Source of the DNA: Yanghanlia sp047501535 | Lineage (GTDB): Bacteria > Pseudomonadota > Gammaproteobacteria > Burkholderiales > Burkholderiaceae_B | Assembly (NCBI RefSeq): GCF_047501535.1 | Contig: NZ_JAZDRJ010000005.1 | Location: 62,001-126,000 of the forward strand | DNA: 64,000 nucleotides | Direction of reading: 5' to 3' | In this document: positions 53,702 to 62,216 of the stretch, one piece after another | Layout of the letters: the number at the start of each line of letters is the position of its first letter | Numbering within the stretch: the stretch's first letter is position 1 | Position numbers and translations under genes: made by a program | The notes under the pieces: model-generated | Seen by the model: the letters and a program-made list of their open reading frames with translations, nothing else | Databases searched by the model: none | Told to the model about the DNA's origin: nothing

Positions 53702-53734
53702 GATTGTGGGGAAGCGCCCTGTTTCCCCATGTAC

Positions 53735-53765
53735 CGGCGGCGCGGTTTTAGGCGCTGCCGCTTTT
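53735..53765 (+). terminator. Expression-platform terminator of the TPP riboswitch
   Basis: A 9-bp GC-rich stem with one G-T pair (53735-53743 with 53752-53760) and an 8-base loop precedes CTTTT. It lies 34 bases after the aptamer and before the first gene. A smaller hairpin (GGGGAA/TTCCCC, about 53707-53729) between aptamer and terminator may take part in the switch. Confidence 0.82.
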
Positions 53766-53848
53766 CACTACGTATGGCGGCCATTGTCCACGGCCCTTTC
53801 GGAGCACCCTTTCCGGCCCTGCCGGTCACTCCTGAACGAAAGGTAGCC

Positions 53849-54955
53849 GTGACACAAGCCCTTGATGCCACTCCTGCGATCGCACCCGATCTTCTTGCTG
53901 ACCTAATGGATTTCATGAGGCGGCCCGATGACGGCGATGATGTCTTCAACAGCCTGGCATTACGCCTGTTTACCCACCAGTTCCAGCACAGCCCGGCATT
54001 TCAGCGTTACTGCCGACAGCAGCGCAAGACCCCGCGCACAGTAAAGCATTGGCGCGACATACCGGCCGTACCCATCAATGCACTGAAGGAACTCACCCTT
54101 TCTTGCGTGCCACCAGAGCAATGCGAACGGGTTTTCATGACCAGCGGCACGACCCGGGCAGATAACCGAGGGCGCCATTATCACCCCCACCTGCGGGTGT
54201 ACGACCTTTCCATGAAGCTGTATTTCGCGCAGCGCTTCATGCGAGGCACCCCACGGATGCGTATGGGTATTCTATTCCCCACCGAAGCGATGTTGCCGAA
54301 CTCGTCCCTGGCGCATTATCTGGCATTGGCCTTGAAGGAATTCGGCACCGAAGACAGCGAGTATTTCATCAGCCCGGACGGACTGGATATTGATCGCTTA
54401 TGCCATGTTCTGGAACAGGCGCAGCACACACAGCAGCCCTACGCTTTGCTGGGGGCCAGCTACAGCTTTGTTCATCTTATGGACGCCTTGCGGGAACGAG
54501 GCCAGAGCTTCAAGCTGCCCAAGGGCAGCCGTTTGTTTGATACCGGCGGCTTCAAGGGCCAGTCGCGTGAACTATCGCTGGAAGACTTCTACAGCCAGAT
54601 GACCGCGTGCTTCGGTGTCGCCGCTGAAGCCTGCACCAATATGTATGGCATGACGGAACTCAGCACGCAGTTTTATGACGATGGCAATGCCACTCAACCT
54701 GCGGTGAAATCCGGCCCGCACTGGATTCGCTCACGCACTGTGGACCCTCTTACCGGCCAGGATGTGCCTGCGGGCGAGCGCGGCGTGCTGGTTCATTGCG
54801 ATCTGGCGAATTTCAATTCGACCACCACCATTCTGACCGAAGACATCGGTGTGCTGGTAGATGGCGGCTTCCTGCTCCTGGGGAGAGCTGAAGGCGCTCA
54901 GGCCAAAGGCTGTTCCCTGGCCATGGACGCCTTCCTGCGGGCAGCCCGGGAATGA
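53849..54955 (+). CDS. LuxE-type acyl-protein synthetase/adenylating enzyme, TPP-riboswitch controlled
   Basis: A member of the LuxE/PaaK acyl-adenylating family; LuxE activates a carboxylic acid with ATP and hands it to LuxC for reduction. The phosphate loop VFMTSGTTRADNRGRHYHP is clear, and YALLGASYSFVHLMDAL, FDTGGFKGQSRELS and NMYGMTELSTQFYD fit the family. GTG 53849, with AAAGG six bases upstream, gives about 368 residues, the LuxE length; ATG 53774 is an alternative. It overlaps the next gene by 4 bases. No luxAB is present, so bioluminescence is ruled out. The role in thiamin metabolism comes from the riboswitch and is inference. Confidence 0.85.
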   Translation: MTQALDATPAIAPDLLADLMDFMRRPDDGDDVFNSLALRLFTHQFQHSPAFQRYCRQQRKTPRTVKHWRDIPAVPINALKELTLSCVPPEQCERVFMTSGTTRADNRGRHYHPHLRVYDLSMKLYFAQRFMRGTPRMRMGILFPTEAMLPNSSLAHYLALALKEFGTEDSEYFISPDGLDIDRLCHVLEQAQHTQQPYALLGASYSFVHLMDALRERGQSFKLPKGSRLFDTGGFKGQSRELSLEDFYSQMTACFGVAAEACTNMYGMTELSTQFYDDGNATQPAVKSGPHWIRSRTVDPLTGQDVPAGERGVLVHCDLANFNSTTTILTEDIGVLVDGGFLLLGRAEGAQAKGCSLAMDAFLRAARE

Positions 54956-56451
54956 GAAAAACTTCCGCGACCCGCACTACTGCGCCCAGCGCGCAGAACG
55001 CCTTCAAGGCTCAGGCAGGCTATATCCCTGGCATGGAAGCAAACGGCATCCACCGGCAAACATTGCGCTTTGAAGCGCATGGGCAATGCGTGGAGGTTGA
55101 AGTATTGCGGCCCACGCCCGCGCAACTCGCAACCCTGGCCACCTCCATTATCGCGGCACAAAAGCAACTGGCCGCCCTGCCCGTCATGGAGATTGTGGAC
55201 GCCATTGACCGCAGCATTGCCCGGATGCTGGAAGCCGACACGCCGGAACGCCGGGAGATCGAACGCCTGCTGCCCATCATCAGCGGGTTCAGCCCCGAAA
55301 TGACCCGGCTGGGCATCAACGCCTGCCTGAAAGCCTTTCGCCGCCCACAATTGCTGCGCTTTCTGGTTGAGGACTTCGGCGACCCGGGGCTGCTGGACGA
55401 CTTTCGCCCCCGCCCCAAGGGGGGCTGGACCCGGGCTTGCGGCCCCGCCCTACTCGCCCATGTCTGGGCCGGGAATGTCCCTGGCCTGCCCCTGTGGAGC
55501 ATGGTGGCAGGGCTGCTGGTCAAGGCGAGCGGCATTGGCAAAATGTCCAGCGACGAACCTCTGTTCGCCTCCTGGTTCGCGCATACCCTGGCCGAAGTCG
55601 ACCCGCGGCTGGCCAATGCCCTGGCGGTGGTGTGGTGGCCTGGCGGCGACACCGGGCTGGAACAAGCGCTCTGCCAGCATGCGGATGTTTTGAAAGTCTA
55701 TGGCGGCGACTCCGCCATTGCCGCCTGGCAGCGGCGGCTGCCCGCAGGCAAGCGCTTGCTGGCGCACGGCTACAAGCTGAGCGTCGGGCTGGTGTCAGGC
55801 ACCGCCCTGGATACCCGCCAATCTCAAGCCACTGCGCGGCAGGCTGCGCTGGACATCCTGCGTTGGGATCAGCAAGGCTGCTACTCGCCCCAGACTCTGT
55901 TTGTGGAGCGCGGCGCCCAGGTCTCCCCCAGCGAATTCGCCTGCCATCTGGCCGGAGAGCTCGCCACGCTGGAGCACACTTTTCCCCGCCGTGCCTTGGC
56001 GCTGGAAGAATCGACCTCGGTCGCGCATTGGCGGCAGACACTGGAGCTGGAGGAACTGCGGGGTGAAGCCATTGAGTTGCTGGGGTCCACCGATGCGCCC
56101 TGGGGCATCGCCTATATGGATAAACCTCAGGCGCCGCTGCCCACCGCCCTGAACCGCACGGCCTGCGTCATGGCAGTGGACAGCCTGGAAGATGCCATGC
56201 CGTTGCTGGCCGGGCAGCGCGCTGTTCTGCAGACGGTAGGGTTGGCCGCCAGCCCTGAAGAACTGTTCCGCCTGGCGCCCCTGATCGCTGAAGCTGGCGC
56301 CACCCGTATCTGCGCTCTGGGCGCCATGACGACACCCGAGCCCGGCTGGCACCATGATGGCCGCTTCAGTCTGCTGGATCTGGTGCGCATGGTCGATATC
56401 GAGACGTCGGCGGAAACCGCGGCCGAAGCATTGGCCTCGTATCGGAATTAG
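54952..56451 (+). CDS. LuxC-type acyl-CoA/acyl-protein reductase, TPP-riboswitch controlled
   Basis: A 499-residue aldehyde-forming reductase of the LuxC family, which reduces an activated acyl group to the aldehyde with NADPH. The family block VWAGNVPGLPLWSMVAGLLVK, with KMSSDEPLF and VVWWPGGD after it, is well conserved. The active-site Cys is probably Cys310 in QQGCYSPQTLFVE. It overlaps LuxE by 4 bases (ATGA), so the two enzymes are made together, as in lux operons. The physiological acid is not known. Confidence 0.87.
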   Translation: MRKTSATRTTAPSAQNAFKAQAGYIPGMEANGIHRQTLRFEAHGQCVEVEVLRPTPAQLATLATSIIAAQKQLAALPVMEIVDAIDRSIARMLEADTPERREIERLLPIISGFSPEMTRLGINACLKAFRRPQLLRFLVEDFGDPGLLDDFRPRPKGGWTRACGPALLAHVWAGNVPGLPLWSMVAGLLVKASGIGKMSSDEPLFASWFAHTLAEVDPRLANALAVVWWPGGDTGLEQALCQHADVLKVYGGDSAIAAWQRRLPAGKRLLAHGYKLSVGLVSGTALDTRQSQATARQAALDILRWDQQGCYSPQTLFVERGAQVSPSEFACHLAGELATLEHTFPRRALALEESTSVAHWRQTLELEELRGEAIELLGSTDAPWGIAYMDKPQAPLPTALNRTACVMAVDSLEDAMPLLAGQRAVLQTVGLAASPEELFRLAPLIAEAGATRICALGAMTTPEPGWHHDGRFSLLDLVRMVDIETSAETAAEALASYRN

Positions 56452-56460
56452 AGCCGGGCC

Positions 56461-57246
56461 ATGATGAAAACAGACTTGTGGAGATCCCCTTCGCTGTGGT
56501 CGGTCCTGCTGCTGCTCGCCATGCTGCTGACATGGGAATGGGCCGTCCACGCCTTTGGCTGGTCCGAGCTTGTGCTGCCCTCGCCTTCCGCCGTGGCCCG
56601 ATCTCTCTGGCGTGGCCTGCTTACTGGCTATTTCTGGCCGCACATCATGCAAACTCTGGTGGAAGTCGTGGCAGGCCTGGCGCTGGGCACGGCAGTGGGG
56701 TTTTTGTGCGGGCTGGCGCTGGGCGAATCGGCCTTCGGGCGCCGGGTCTTCATGCCCTACGTTCTGGCCAGCCAGGTCATTCCCAAACTGGCCCTCGCTC
56801 CTTTGCTGACCGTATGGCTGGGTTTTGGCACACTGCCCGTCGTGGTCATCACCGCCTTGGTGTGTTTTTTCCCCTTGCTGGAAAGCACGATGACCGGCAT
56901 CTCGCAAACCGACCCCACACGTCTGAAGCTGTTCCGTATGCTGGGCGCCACCCGCTGGCAAACTTTGTGGCGCCTAAAAGTGCCCGGCAGTTGGCCCGTT
57001 ATCTTGGCGGGTTTTCGCATTGCTGCGGTGCTGGCTTTGGTCGGTGCGGTGGTGGGCGAATTCATTGGCGCCAGCCAGGGGTTGGGAGCCTTGATTATTG
57101 GCGCCCAGGGTTCCATGGATACCGCGTTGATGTTTGCCGTTCTGATACTTATCACGCTAATGGGGCTGGCGCTTTACCTGGCCGCATTGTGGATACCGAA
57201 CCGCTTGCTGCGCCCCTATATCATTACAGAACCAGGAAATAAATAA
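56461..57246 (+). CDS. ABC transporter permease, SsuC/ThiX type
   Basis: An inner-membrane permease of 261 residues with about six hydrophobic segments. It matches the taurine/sulfonate/thiamin-precursor (SsuC/TauC/ThiX) group through LVLPSPSAVARSLW near the start and the EAA loop region MLGATRWQTLWRLKVPGSWPVILAGFRI. It lies 9 bases after LuxC and shares one base with the next gene (TAATG). The partner binding protein is next, but no ATPase gene follows. Confidence 0.9.
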   Translation: MMKTDLWRSPSLWSVLLLLAMLLTWEWAVHAFGWSELVLPSPSAVARSLWRGLLTGYFWPHIMQTLVEVVAGLALGTAVGFLCGLALGESAFGRRVFMPYVLASQVIPKLALAPLLTVWLGFGTLPVVVITALVCFFPLLESTMTGISQTDPTRLKLFRMLGATRWQTLWRLKVPGSWPVILAGFRIAAVLALVGAVVGEFIGASQGLGALIIGAQGSMDTALMFAVLILITLMGLALYLAALWIPNRLLRPYIITEPGNK

Positions 57247-58250
57247 TGTTCAAGCACATGCTGCGCCGTTTGGCCACGCTCGCAATCGTGTCCGCCCTGG
57301 CATTTTCCGCGCAAACCGCCGCTGCTCAATCACCCTCGCCTGACAAAATCACCTTGGCGGGGTGGAGCAAGCCCATTACGGAAATCATTCATCTTCTTGC
57401 CGAGCCCGATATGGGTTTCTTCAAGAAGGAGAATCTGGCACTGACTTATCTGCCGGGCGCCGGTGGCGGCGATGCGCTACGCAACCTGTTGAGCGGCCAG
57501 GCGAATGTGGCATTCACCGACCCCGGTTCCTTCTTTGCCGCCTTGGATAAAGGCGCAAAGTTGCGCGCCATCTACGATATCTACCCGCAGAACGTCTTCA
57601 ATATCGTAACCCTGGCTTCCAGCGGCATTACTCAGCCATCAGAACTCAAAGGCAAGCGCATTGGCGTCTACAGCCTGTCTAGCGGAACCCGCCAGAACCT
57701 GCAGATTCTGCTGCAGCAAGTCGGGTTGAGTGAGGATGATGTCACCATCATCGTGACCGGCTTGCTGAATTTTGCCCCACTCATACAAGGCCGGGTCGAT
57801 GCCACGGCCGCCACGGATACCGGCCTGGCGCTGGCGCGACGCCGAGGGCTGACCGACGTCAACGTTATCAATGTCGCCGACTACCTGAACTATTCCAGCG
57901 ATCTGCTGGTGGTAGAGGAATCGTTCTACCAGGAAAATAAAGACATGCTGCGCCGCTTTCTGACCGCCTGGCGCCACAGCGTCGAATGGATGATGGAAAA
58001 GCCAGAAGACGCCGCGCGACTGGCCGTGCGACGCGCCATTGATGGCCAGGACGAAAGCCTAAACGCTGACATCATTGCCTTGCGCAATCGCTCCAGCACT
58101 TCCGCACTAACCCAACAACACGGCTTGGGCACACTGAACTTGGAAACCCTGCAGGCCGCAGCCGACGCCTACTTCGAACTGGGCCTGATTTCGCGACGCA
58201 TCGCTGTTCAGGACGCCATCGCCACCGATTTGCTCGCCAATACCCAATAA
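57246..58250 (+). CDS. NMT1/THI5-like ABC substrate-binding protein (ThiY-like)
   Basis: An exported binding protein of 334 residues. A signal peptide (LAIVSALAFSAQTAAA) precedes ITLAGWSKPITEIIHLLAEPDMGFFKKENLAL, the NMT1/ThiY/SsuA-type start. Conserved features include YLPGAGGGDALRNLLSGQANVAFTDPG. NMT1-family proteins bind pyrimidine thiamin precursors, nitrate or sulfonates, so riboswitch control points to a thiamin-related ligand. It is translationally coupled to the permease gene. Confidence 0.86.
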   Translation: MFKHMLRRLATLAIVSALAFSAQTAAAQSPSPDKITLAGWSKPITEIIHLLAEPDMGFFKKENLALTYLPGAGGGDALRNLLSGQANVAFTDPGSFFAALDKGAKLRAIYDIYPQNVFNIVTLASSGITQPSELKGKRIGVYSLSSGTRQNLQILLQQVGLSEDDVTIIVTGLLNFAPLIQGRVDATAATDTGLALARRRGLTDVNVINVADYLNYSSDLLVVEESFYQENKDMLRRFLTAWRHSVEWMMEKPEDAARLAVRRAIDGQDESLNADIIALRNRSSTSALTQQHGLGTLNLETLQAAADAYFELGLISRRIAVQDAIATDLLANTQ

Positions 58251-58271
58251 AGCCCCCTGAAGGAACACGCT

Positions 58272-59039
58272 ATGGACTTCAAAAACAAGGTCGCCCTGGT
58301 GACCGGCGCCAGTCGGGGCATAGGCGCCGCCATCGCCCAGGCTTTCGCCCGTGAAGGGGCCATGGTGGTGGTGAACTACCTCAGTAACGATGCGGCGGCT
58401 GCCCAAGTCGTTGAGCGCTGCATGGCATCGGGCGGGGACGCCTGGGCGCAGAAAGCCGACGTTATGGACGCGCAGGCGGTAAACAATATGGTTACCCAGG
58501 TATTGGCTGAAACGGGCCGCATCGACATCGTGGTCAATAATGCCTTGCGCGCATATCGTTTCAACCCCGATACACGCAACCGTTTTCAGCAGTTGGAATG
58601 GCAAGCGTATCGCGACCAGTTCGACGGTGCGGTGCAAAGCGCCTGCAATGTCTGCCAGGCGGTGGTACCGTACATGCGCCAACAGGCAAGCGGCAGCATC
58701 ATCAACATCGCCACCAACCTGGTGGAGCACCCTGTAGTGCCCTACCATGATTACGCCACGGCAAAAGCCGCTCTTATCGGTTTCAGCCGCCATCTGGCCG
58801 CCGATCTCGGCCCGTCCGGCATACGGGTAAACTGCGTAGCTCCAGGGTTGGTCTGGCCAACTGACGCCAGCCAGGAAACCCGTGAATCGTTGCGCGAACA
58901 ATTGGCCGGCCAAACGCCGATGCGCCGCATCGCCACGCCTGAAGACGTCACCGGGCCCGTGCTGTTTCTGGCCTCTGAGTGGAGTCGTTTCATGACGGGT
59001 CAGGTTCTTTACGTGGATGGCGGCCTTGTAATGCGCTGA
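58272..59039 (+). CDS. SDR-family oxidoreductase, TPP-riboswitch operon
   Basis: A classical short-chain dehydrogenase/reductase of 255 residues. It has the cofactor site VTGASRGIGAAIA, DIVVNNAL (the third motif reads NNA, with L in place of G), the active-site YATAK and VNCVAPGLV. AAGGAA precedes the ATG, 21 bases after the binding-protein stop. As a FabG-like reductase it could reduce the aldehyde made by LuxC to an alcohol. This is inference; such proteins also act on other carbonyls. Confidence 0.9.
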   Translation: MDFKNKVALVTGASRGIGAAIAQAFAREGAMVVVNYLSNDAAAAQVVERCMASGGDAWAQKADVMDAQAVNNMVTQVLAETGRIDIVVNNALRAYRFNPDTRNRFQQLEWQAYRDQFDGAVQSACNVCQAVVPYMRQQASGSIINIATNLVEHPVVPYHDYATAKAALIGFSRHLAADLGPSGIRVNCVAPGLVWPTDASQETRESLREQLAGQTPMRRIATPEDVTGPVLFLASEWSRFMTGQVLYVDGGLVMR

Positions 59040-59072
59040 TTTTAAGAAGCAGGAAACTAAGGAAAGCAGTTC

Positions 59073-59687
59073 ATGGATATGGTATTGACGCTGTTGATGA
59101 TTGCGGTGGTATGGCGGGTATTTACCCTGCGCTATCAACGCGCGCACATTACCTTGTTGGCCGGCAACCTGGCCAATCTTCAGCTGGAACGTCAAATCGC
59201 CTCTCTGATGGAAGGCTATGACCGCGCCCTCAAGGAAGACTCCGAAAACCGCCAAGTACAAATCCTGGAAAACTTTGCCCAGACGGAACGTACGATAGCC
59301 ATCCATGCACAATCCTTGGCAAACGCCATGCAGAAGGAAGGTGAGTTGGAGACCCGGGTGGGCATCCTTGCCCTATGCATTCCTTACATTGAACGCTTTC
59401 TTCCCGGGCTAACGCGAGATTTCCGCCAGTTGCTGGCCATCCATGCAGCAGGCTTGCGCCATGTCGTCGATAACGAAGAAAATTGGAGCGCGAAAGACCG
59501 CGCCTTTCACTTGTCAGCCGAGGTGTTTCTGTTCCAACACAGTTGCCACTGGTTTTGCAAATCTCGGTCTGTTGCCGATGCGCGCTTAATGATGCTGCAC
59601 AAAATCAACCACCAGAAAGTCCTGGAATCGGTATCGGAGCGCACCCGCTCGGCCTACAGAAGCTGGCTGCAAGGCGGGGGGGCCTGA
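59073..59687 (+). CDS. Unrecognised protein with one N-terminal membrane helix
   Basis: A 204-residue protein I do not recognise. Residues ~3-16 and onward form a short membrane segment (VLTLLMIAVVWRVF), followed by a helical charged region (about 45-95) and a C-terminal part with several His, Phe and Cys residues (FLFQHSCHWFCKSRS). AAGGA lies before the ATG. It begins 33 bases after the SDR gene, so it may belong to the TPP-controlled transcript, and it ends 45 bases before the phospholipase D gene. Function unknown. Confidence 0.6.
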   Translation: MDMVLTLLMIAVVWRVFTLRYQRAHITLLAGNLANLQLERQIASLMEGYDRALKEDSENRQVQILENFAQTERTIAIHAQSLANAMQKEGELETRVGILALCIPYIERFLPGLTRDFRQLLAIHAAGLRHVVDNEENWSAKDRAFHLSAEVFLFQHSCHWFCKSRSVADARLMMLHKINHQKVLESVSERTRSAYRSWLQGGGA

Positions 59688-59732
59688 CGTGCGCTGCATC
59701 GCACACCACAACACCTCAAACCGGGAAACGCC

Positions 59733-61268
59733 GTGCTGAAAAAAGGGTTGCTGATCGCTGTGGGCCTGCTATTGTCGGCCTGTCACCCACCTTCTCTGGA
59801 AGACAGGAAGCCCTCTCAAGCACTGACCCGGCAAGAAAGCGCCGACACCCTGCTAGGGCGAGCGCTGACTCTACAGGTCGAACAGCACCCTGGCTTATCC
59901 GGCGTCCTTCCGTTACCCAACCCCATTGATGCTTTTGCCGCCCGCATGCTGTCGATTGAGGCAGCACAGCGCAGCATCGACATTCAGTATTACATCTGGC
60001 GGGACGACATCACCGGCAACTTGCTTTTGCAAGCCTTACACAAAGCCGCCCAACGTGGCGTGCGTGTCCGGTTGCTGCTGGACGATAACGGGACCAACGG
60101 GCTGGATGGCAAGCTGGCATTGCTGAATGCCCACCCCCATGTGGAAGTGCGATTGTTCAACCCCTTCCCCTTCCGCACGCTCAAGCAACTGGGGTTTCTG
60201 ACCGACTTCAGGCGCCTGAACCGGCGTATGCACAATAAGTCATTTACGGTAGACGGCCAGGTCACAATCGTAGGCGGCCGCAATATCGGCGATGAATATT
60301 TCGACGCCACCCCAGGCATCACTTTTACTGATCTGGATGTCATGGTGGCCGGCCCCGCCGTCGATGAGGTGTCGGAAGACTTTGACCGCTACTGGAACAG
60401 CGAATCTGCCTACCCGATCGAACAACTGGTTGCCATGCCTCGCCAACGCCTTAGCGAGGCGAGGCAAAACGAGGCAGCTGCCCCTCCCCTAACCCCGAAA
60501 GCCCGGGCTTATGTCCAAGCCGTCACGCAATCCAAACTCATGGAAAACCTGGTTAACCAAACGCTGGAATACCAGTGGGTACCCGTGCGCATGATTAGCG
60601 ATGACCCCGGCAAAGTACTCGGCAAAGCGCCCCCGGAAACCATGCTGCTCGCCCGGTTGGTGGAGGCACTGGATAGCCCCGAACAGTCAGTGGACCTTAT
60701 ATCGCCCTATTTTGTACCCACCGAACAGGGCGTCGAAGCCTTTGGCTCCTTGGCTCAAAATGGGGTGCGAGTACGCATACTGACCAACGGCATGGAAGCC
60801 ACTGACGTCATTGCCGTCCATGCCGGATATTCAAAGTATCGACTACCGCTACTCAAGAAAGGGGTTGCCCTATATGAAATGCGGCAGGTACCCGACCCGG
60901 ACAGACCCAAAGAAAAGGCGGGGCCCTTCGGTAGCTCGGGTTCCAGCCTGCACGCCAAGACGTTTGCCATAGATGGCAAACGTGTGTTTGTGGGTTCCTT
61001 TAATTTCGACCCACGCTCCGCCCGCCTGAACACCGAATTGGGTTTTCTGATCAAAAGCCAAGAAATGGCCCAAGCCATGTCCAACGCCTTTGAGCAGCAG
61101 TTGCCATACGAGGCCTACGAACTGAAGCTGGGCGACGAAGACAACATCATCTGGCTAGACGGAAACTCAAGCGGAAACCGCAGCTTAACGACAGAGCCTT
61201 CATCCTCGTGGTGGAAACGCGCATATATTGGATTCTTGTCGCTACTGCCGATAGAGCCCCTGCTTTAA
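59733..61268 (+). CDS. Phospholipase D family lipoprotein, cardiolipin synthase C (ClsC)-like
   Basis: An exported lipoprotein of 511 residues that probably transfers phosphatidyl groups. The lipobox LLSAC ends a short signal peptide (GTG start). Both HKD motifs are intact: His167 in MHNKSFTVDG with GGRNIGDEYF after it, and His407 in LHAKTFAIDG with VGSFNFDPRS after it. Length and order match the YmdC/ClsC group, which makes cardiolipin. Phosphatidylserine synthase-like or nuclease activity cannot be excluded. Confidence 0.88.
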   Translation: MLKKGLLIAVGLLLSACHPPSLEDRKPSQALTRQESADTLLGRALTLQVEQHPGLSGVLPLPNPIDAFAARMLSIEAAQRSIDIQYYIWRDDITGNLLLQALHKAAQRGVRVRLLLDDNGTNGLDGKLALLNAHPHVEVRLFNPFPFRTLKQLGFLTDFRRLNRRMHNKSFTVDGQVTIVGGRNIGDEYFDATPGITFTDLDVMVAGPAVDEVSEDFDRYWNSESAYPIEQLVAMPRQRLSEARQNEAAAPPLTPKARAYVQAVTQSKLMENLVNQTLEYQWVPVRMISDDPGKVLGKAPPETMLLARLVEALDSPEQSVDLISPYFVPTEQGVEAFGSLAQNGVRVRILTNGMEATDVIAVHAGYSKYRLPLLKKGVALYEMRQVPDPDRPKEKAGPFGSSGSSLHAKTFAIDGKRVFVGSFNFDPRSARLNTELGFLIKSQEMAQAMSNAFEQQLPYEAYELKLGDEDNIIWLDGNSSGNRSLTTEPSSSWWKRAYIGFLSLLPIEPLL

Positions 61269-61290
61269 ACCGCCCACCTTATCTATTTGA

Positions 61291-62040
61291 CTAGACCAGC
61301 ATTCCGACCCCTGAGCAAATCAGCAGCACACACACCAGATGCTGTAACGTCTTTCTAGACACAGGGGGTTTGCGATTGGTCGAAAACGCCGTAATGGCGA
61401 ACACGACAGGAAGCGCTTCCACCCCCAACAGCACGGCCTGGCTGCTTATTTGCCCCGTTACCACCATGAATACCAGCCTGAGCGCAGCACCGACTCCAAA
61501 ACAGAGCACCAACGATTCCTGCATGGTTTTCAATGGCCAGGGCTGCCGGTATACGGCGTATACAAGGGGTGGGCCGGGGGTTGAGAACAACCCGCCCAAA
61601 ACACCGGACAGCCCGCCTGCCAGCGCAAACGCTGGAGCGCTGTAGGTGGTGTCGGAAGGTTTGGCTGTCCGCCACAACAGCAAGGCACAGGCGATAATAC
61701 ACAGCCCCAACAACACCCTGAGCACCCCAAAAGATTGGGCTGACAAAAGCGTCAGAGCACCCATGCCGGGAAAATAGCCGATTAAGCTGCTGACCACCGC
61801 CGGCCTGAATGCCGGTTCAAATCGCAGCGGCCTGCGCCGGTACAAGAAAAGCGCCGCATTAACCACAGCGATGATTGTGACTGCGTTAATGGCGTCTTCC
61901 AACGGTACGATATTCGTAAACCCGACCAAGCCCAGAAGCACCAGAGCCAAGGCAAAACCGGTGAGATTCTGGGCGTATACCGCAATTCCGGTAAACAGAA
62001 TAAAGATTAAATGTATGTGAAGCGCTTCTGGAAACAACAT
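61291..62040 (-). CDS. TauE/SafE-family sulfite exporter-like permease
   Basis: An inner-membrane protein of about 249 residues with about 7-8 hydrophobic segments. The duplicated TauE/SafE motif is seen in GFTNIVPLEDAIN near the N-terminus and LSGVLGGLFSTPGPPLVYAVY in the second half. Members move sulfite, sulfoacetate or other organosulfur anions; substrate not readable. ATG 62040 is used. It is convergent with the phospholipase D gene, with 22 bases between stops. Confidence 0.85.
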   Translation of the reverse strand: MLFPEALHIHLIFILFTGIAVYAQNLTGFALALVLLGLVGFTNIVPLEDAINAVTIIAVVNAALFLYRRRPLRFEPAFRPAVVSSLIGYFPGMGALTLLSAQSFGVLRVLLGLCIIACALLLWRTAKPSDTTYSAPAFALAGGLSGVLGGLFSTPGPPLVYAVYRQPWPLKTMQESLVLCFGVGAALRLVFMVVTGQISSQAVLLGVEALPVVFAITAFSTNRKPPVSRKTLQHLVCVLLICSGVGMLV

Positions 62041-62072
62041 CAACTCTCAACCCAACAGCTTCTCAAAATCGA

Positions 62073-62216
62073 AAAGCTATATTTGAAAACGTGATATTGG
62101 GTGTGCTCAACCAACACCTGGATGGCAAGCAATGGATAATGGGAGACCAATACACCATCGCCGACAGCGCCATCTTCCCATGGGTACGTAACCTCATCGG
62201 TTTCTACGAGGCAGGC
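62073..62216 (+). pseudogene. Remnant of a glutathione S-transferase C-terminal domain
   Basis: About 48 codons on the plus strand read as a GST C-terminal piece, from about KAIFENVILGVLNQHLDG, through WIMGDQYTIADSAIFPW, to LIGFYEAG. This is the conserved IADxAxFPW helix region of bacterial GST proteins. No N-terminal thioredoxin domain precedes it (the start of the TauE gene lies there), and downstream it runs into the end of the MFS gene. It is a broken leftover, not a working gene, and suggests the flanking transporter genes replaced most of a gst. Confidence 0.75.

Noticed and set aside
53849..56451. LuxE and LuxC as part of a bioluminescence operon
   Set aside because: No luxA, luxB or luxD is present, and a TPP riboswitch precedes the genes.
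55795..56961. 388-codon minus-strand frame opposite LuxC and the permease
   Set aside because: Composition is Gln/His/Gly rich as in shadow frames, and it spans two well-supported genes.
58107..59312. 401-codon minus-strand frame across the SDR gene
   Set aside because: Shadow of the SDR gene and its neighbours; no binding site and no domain.
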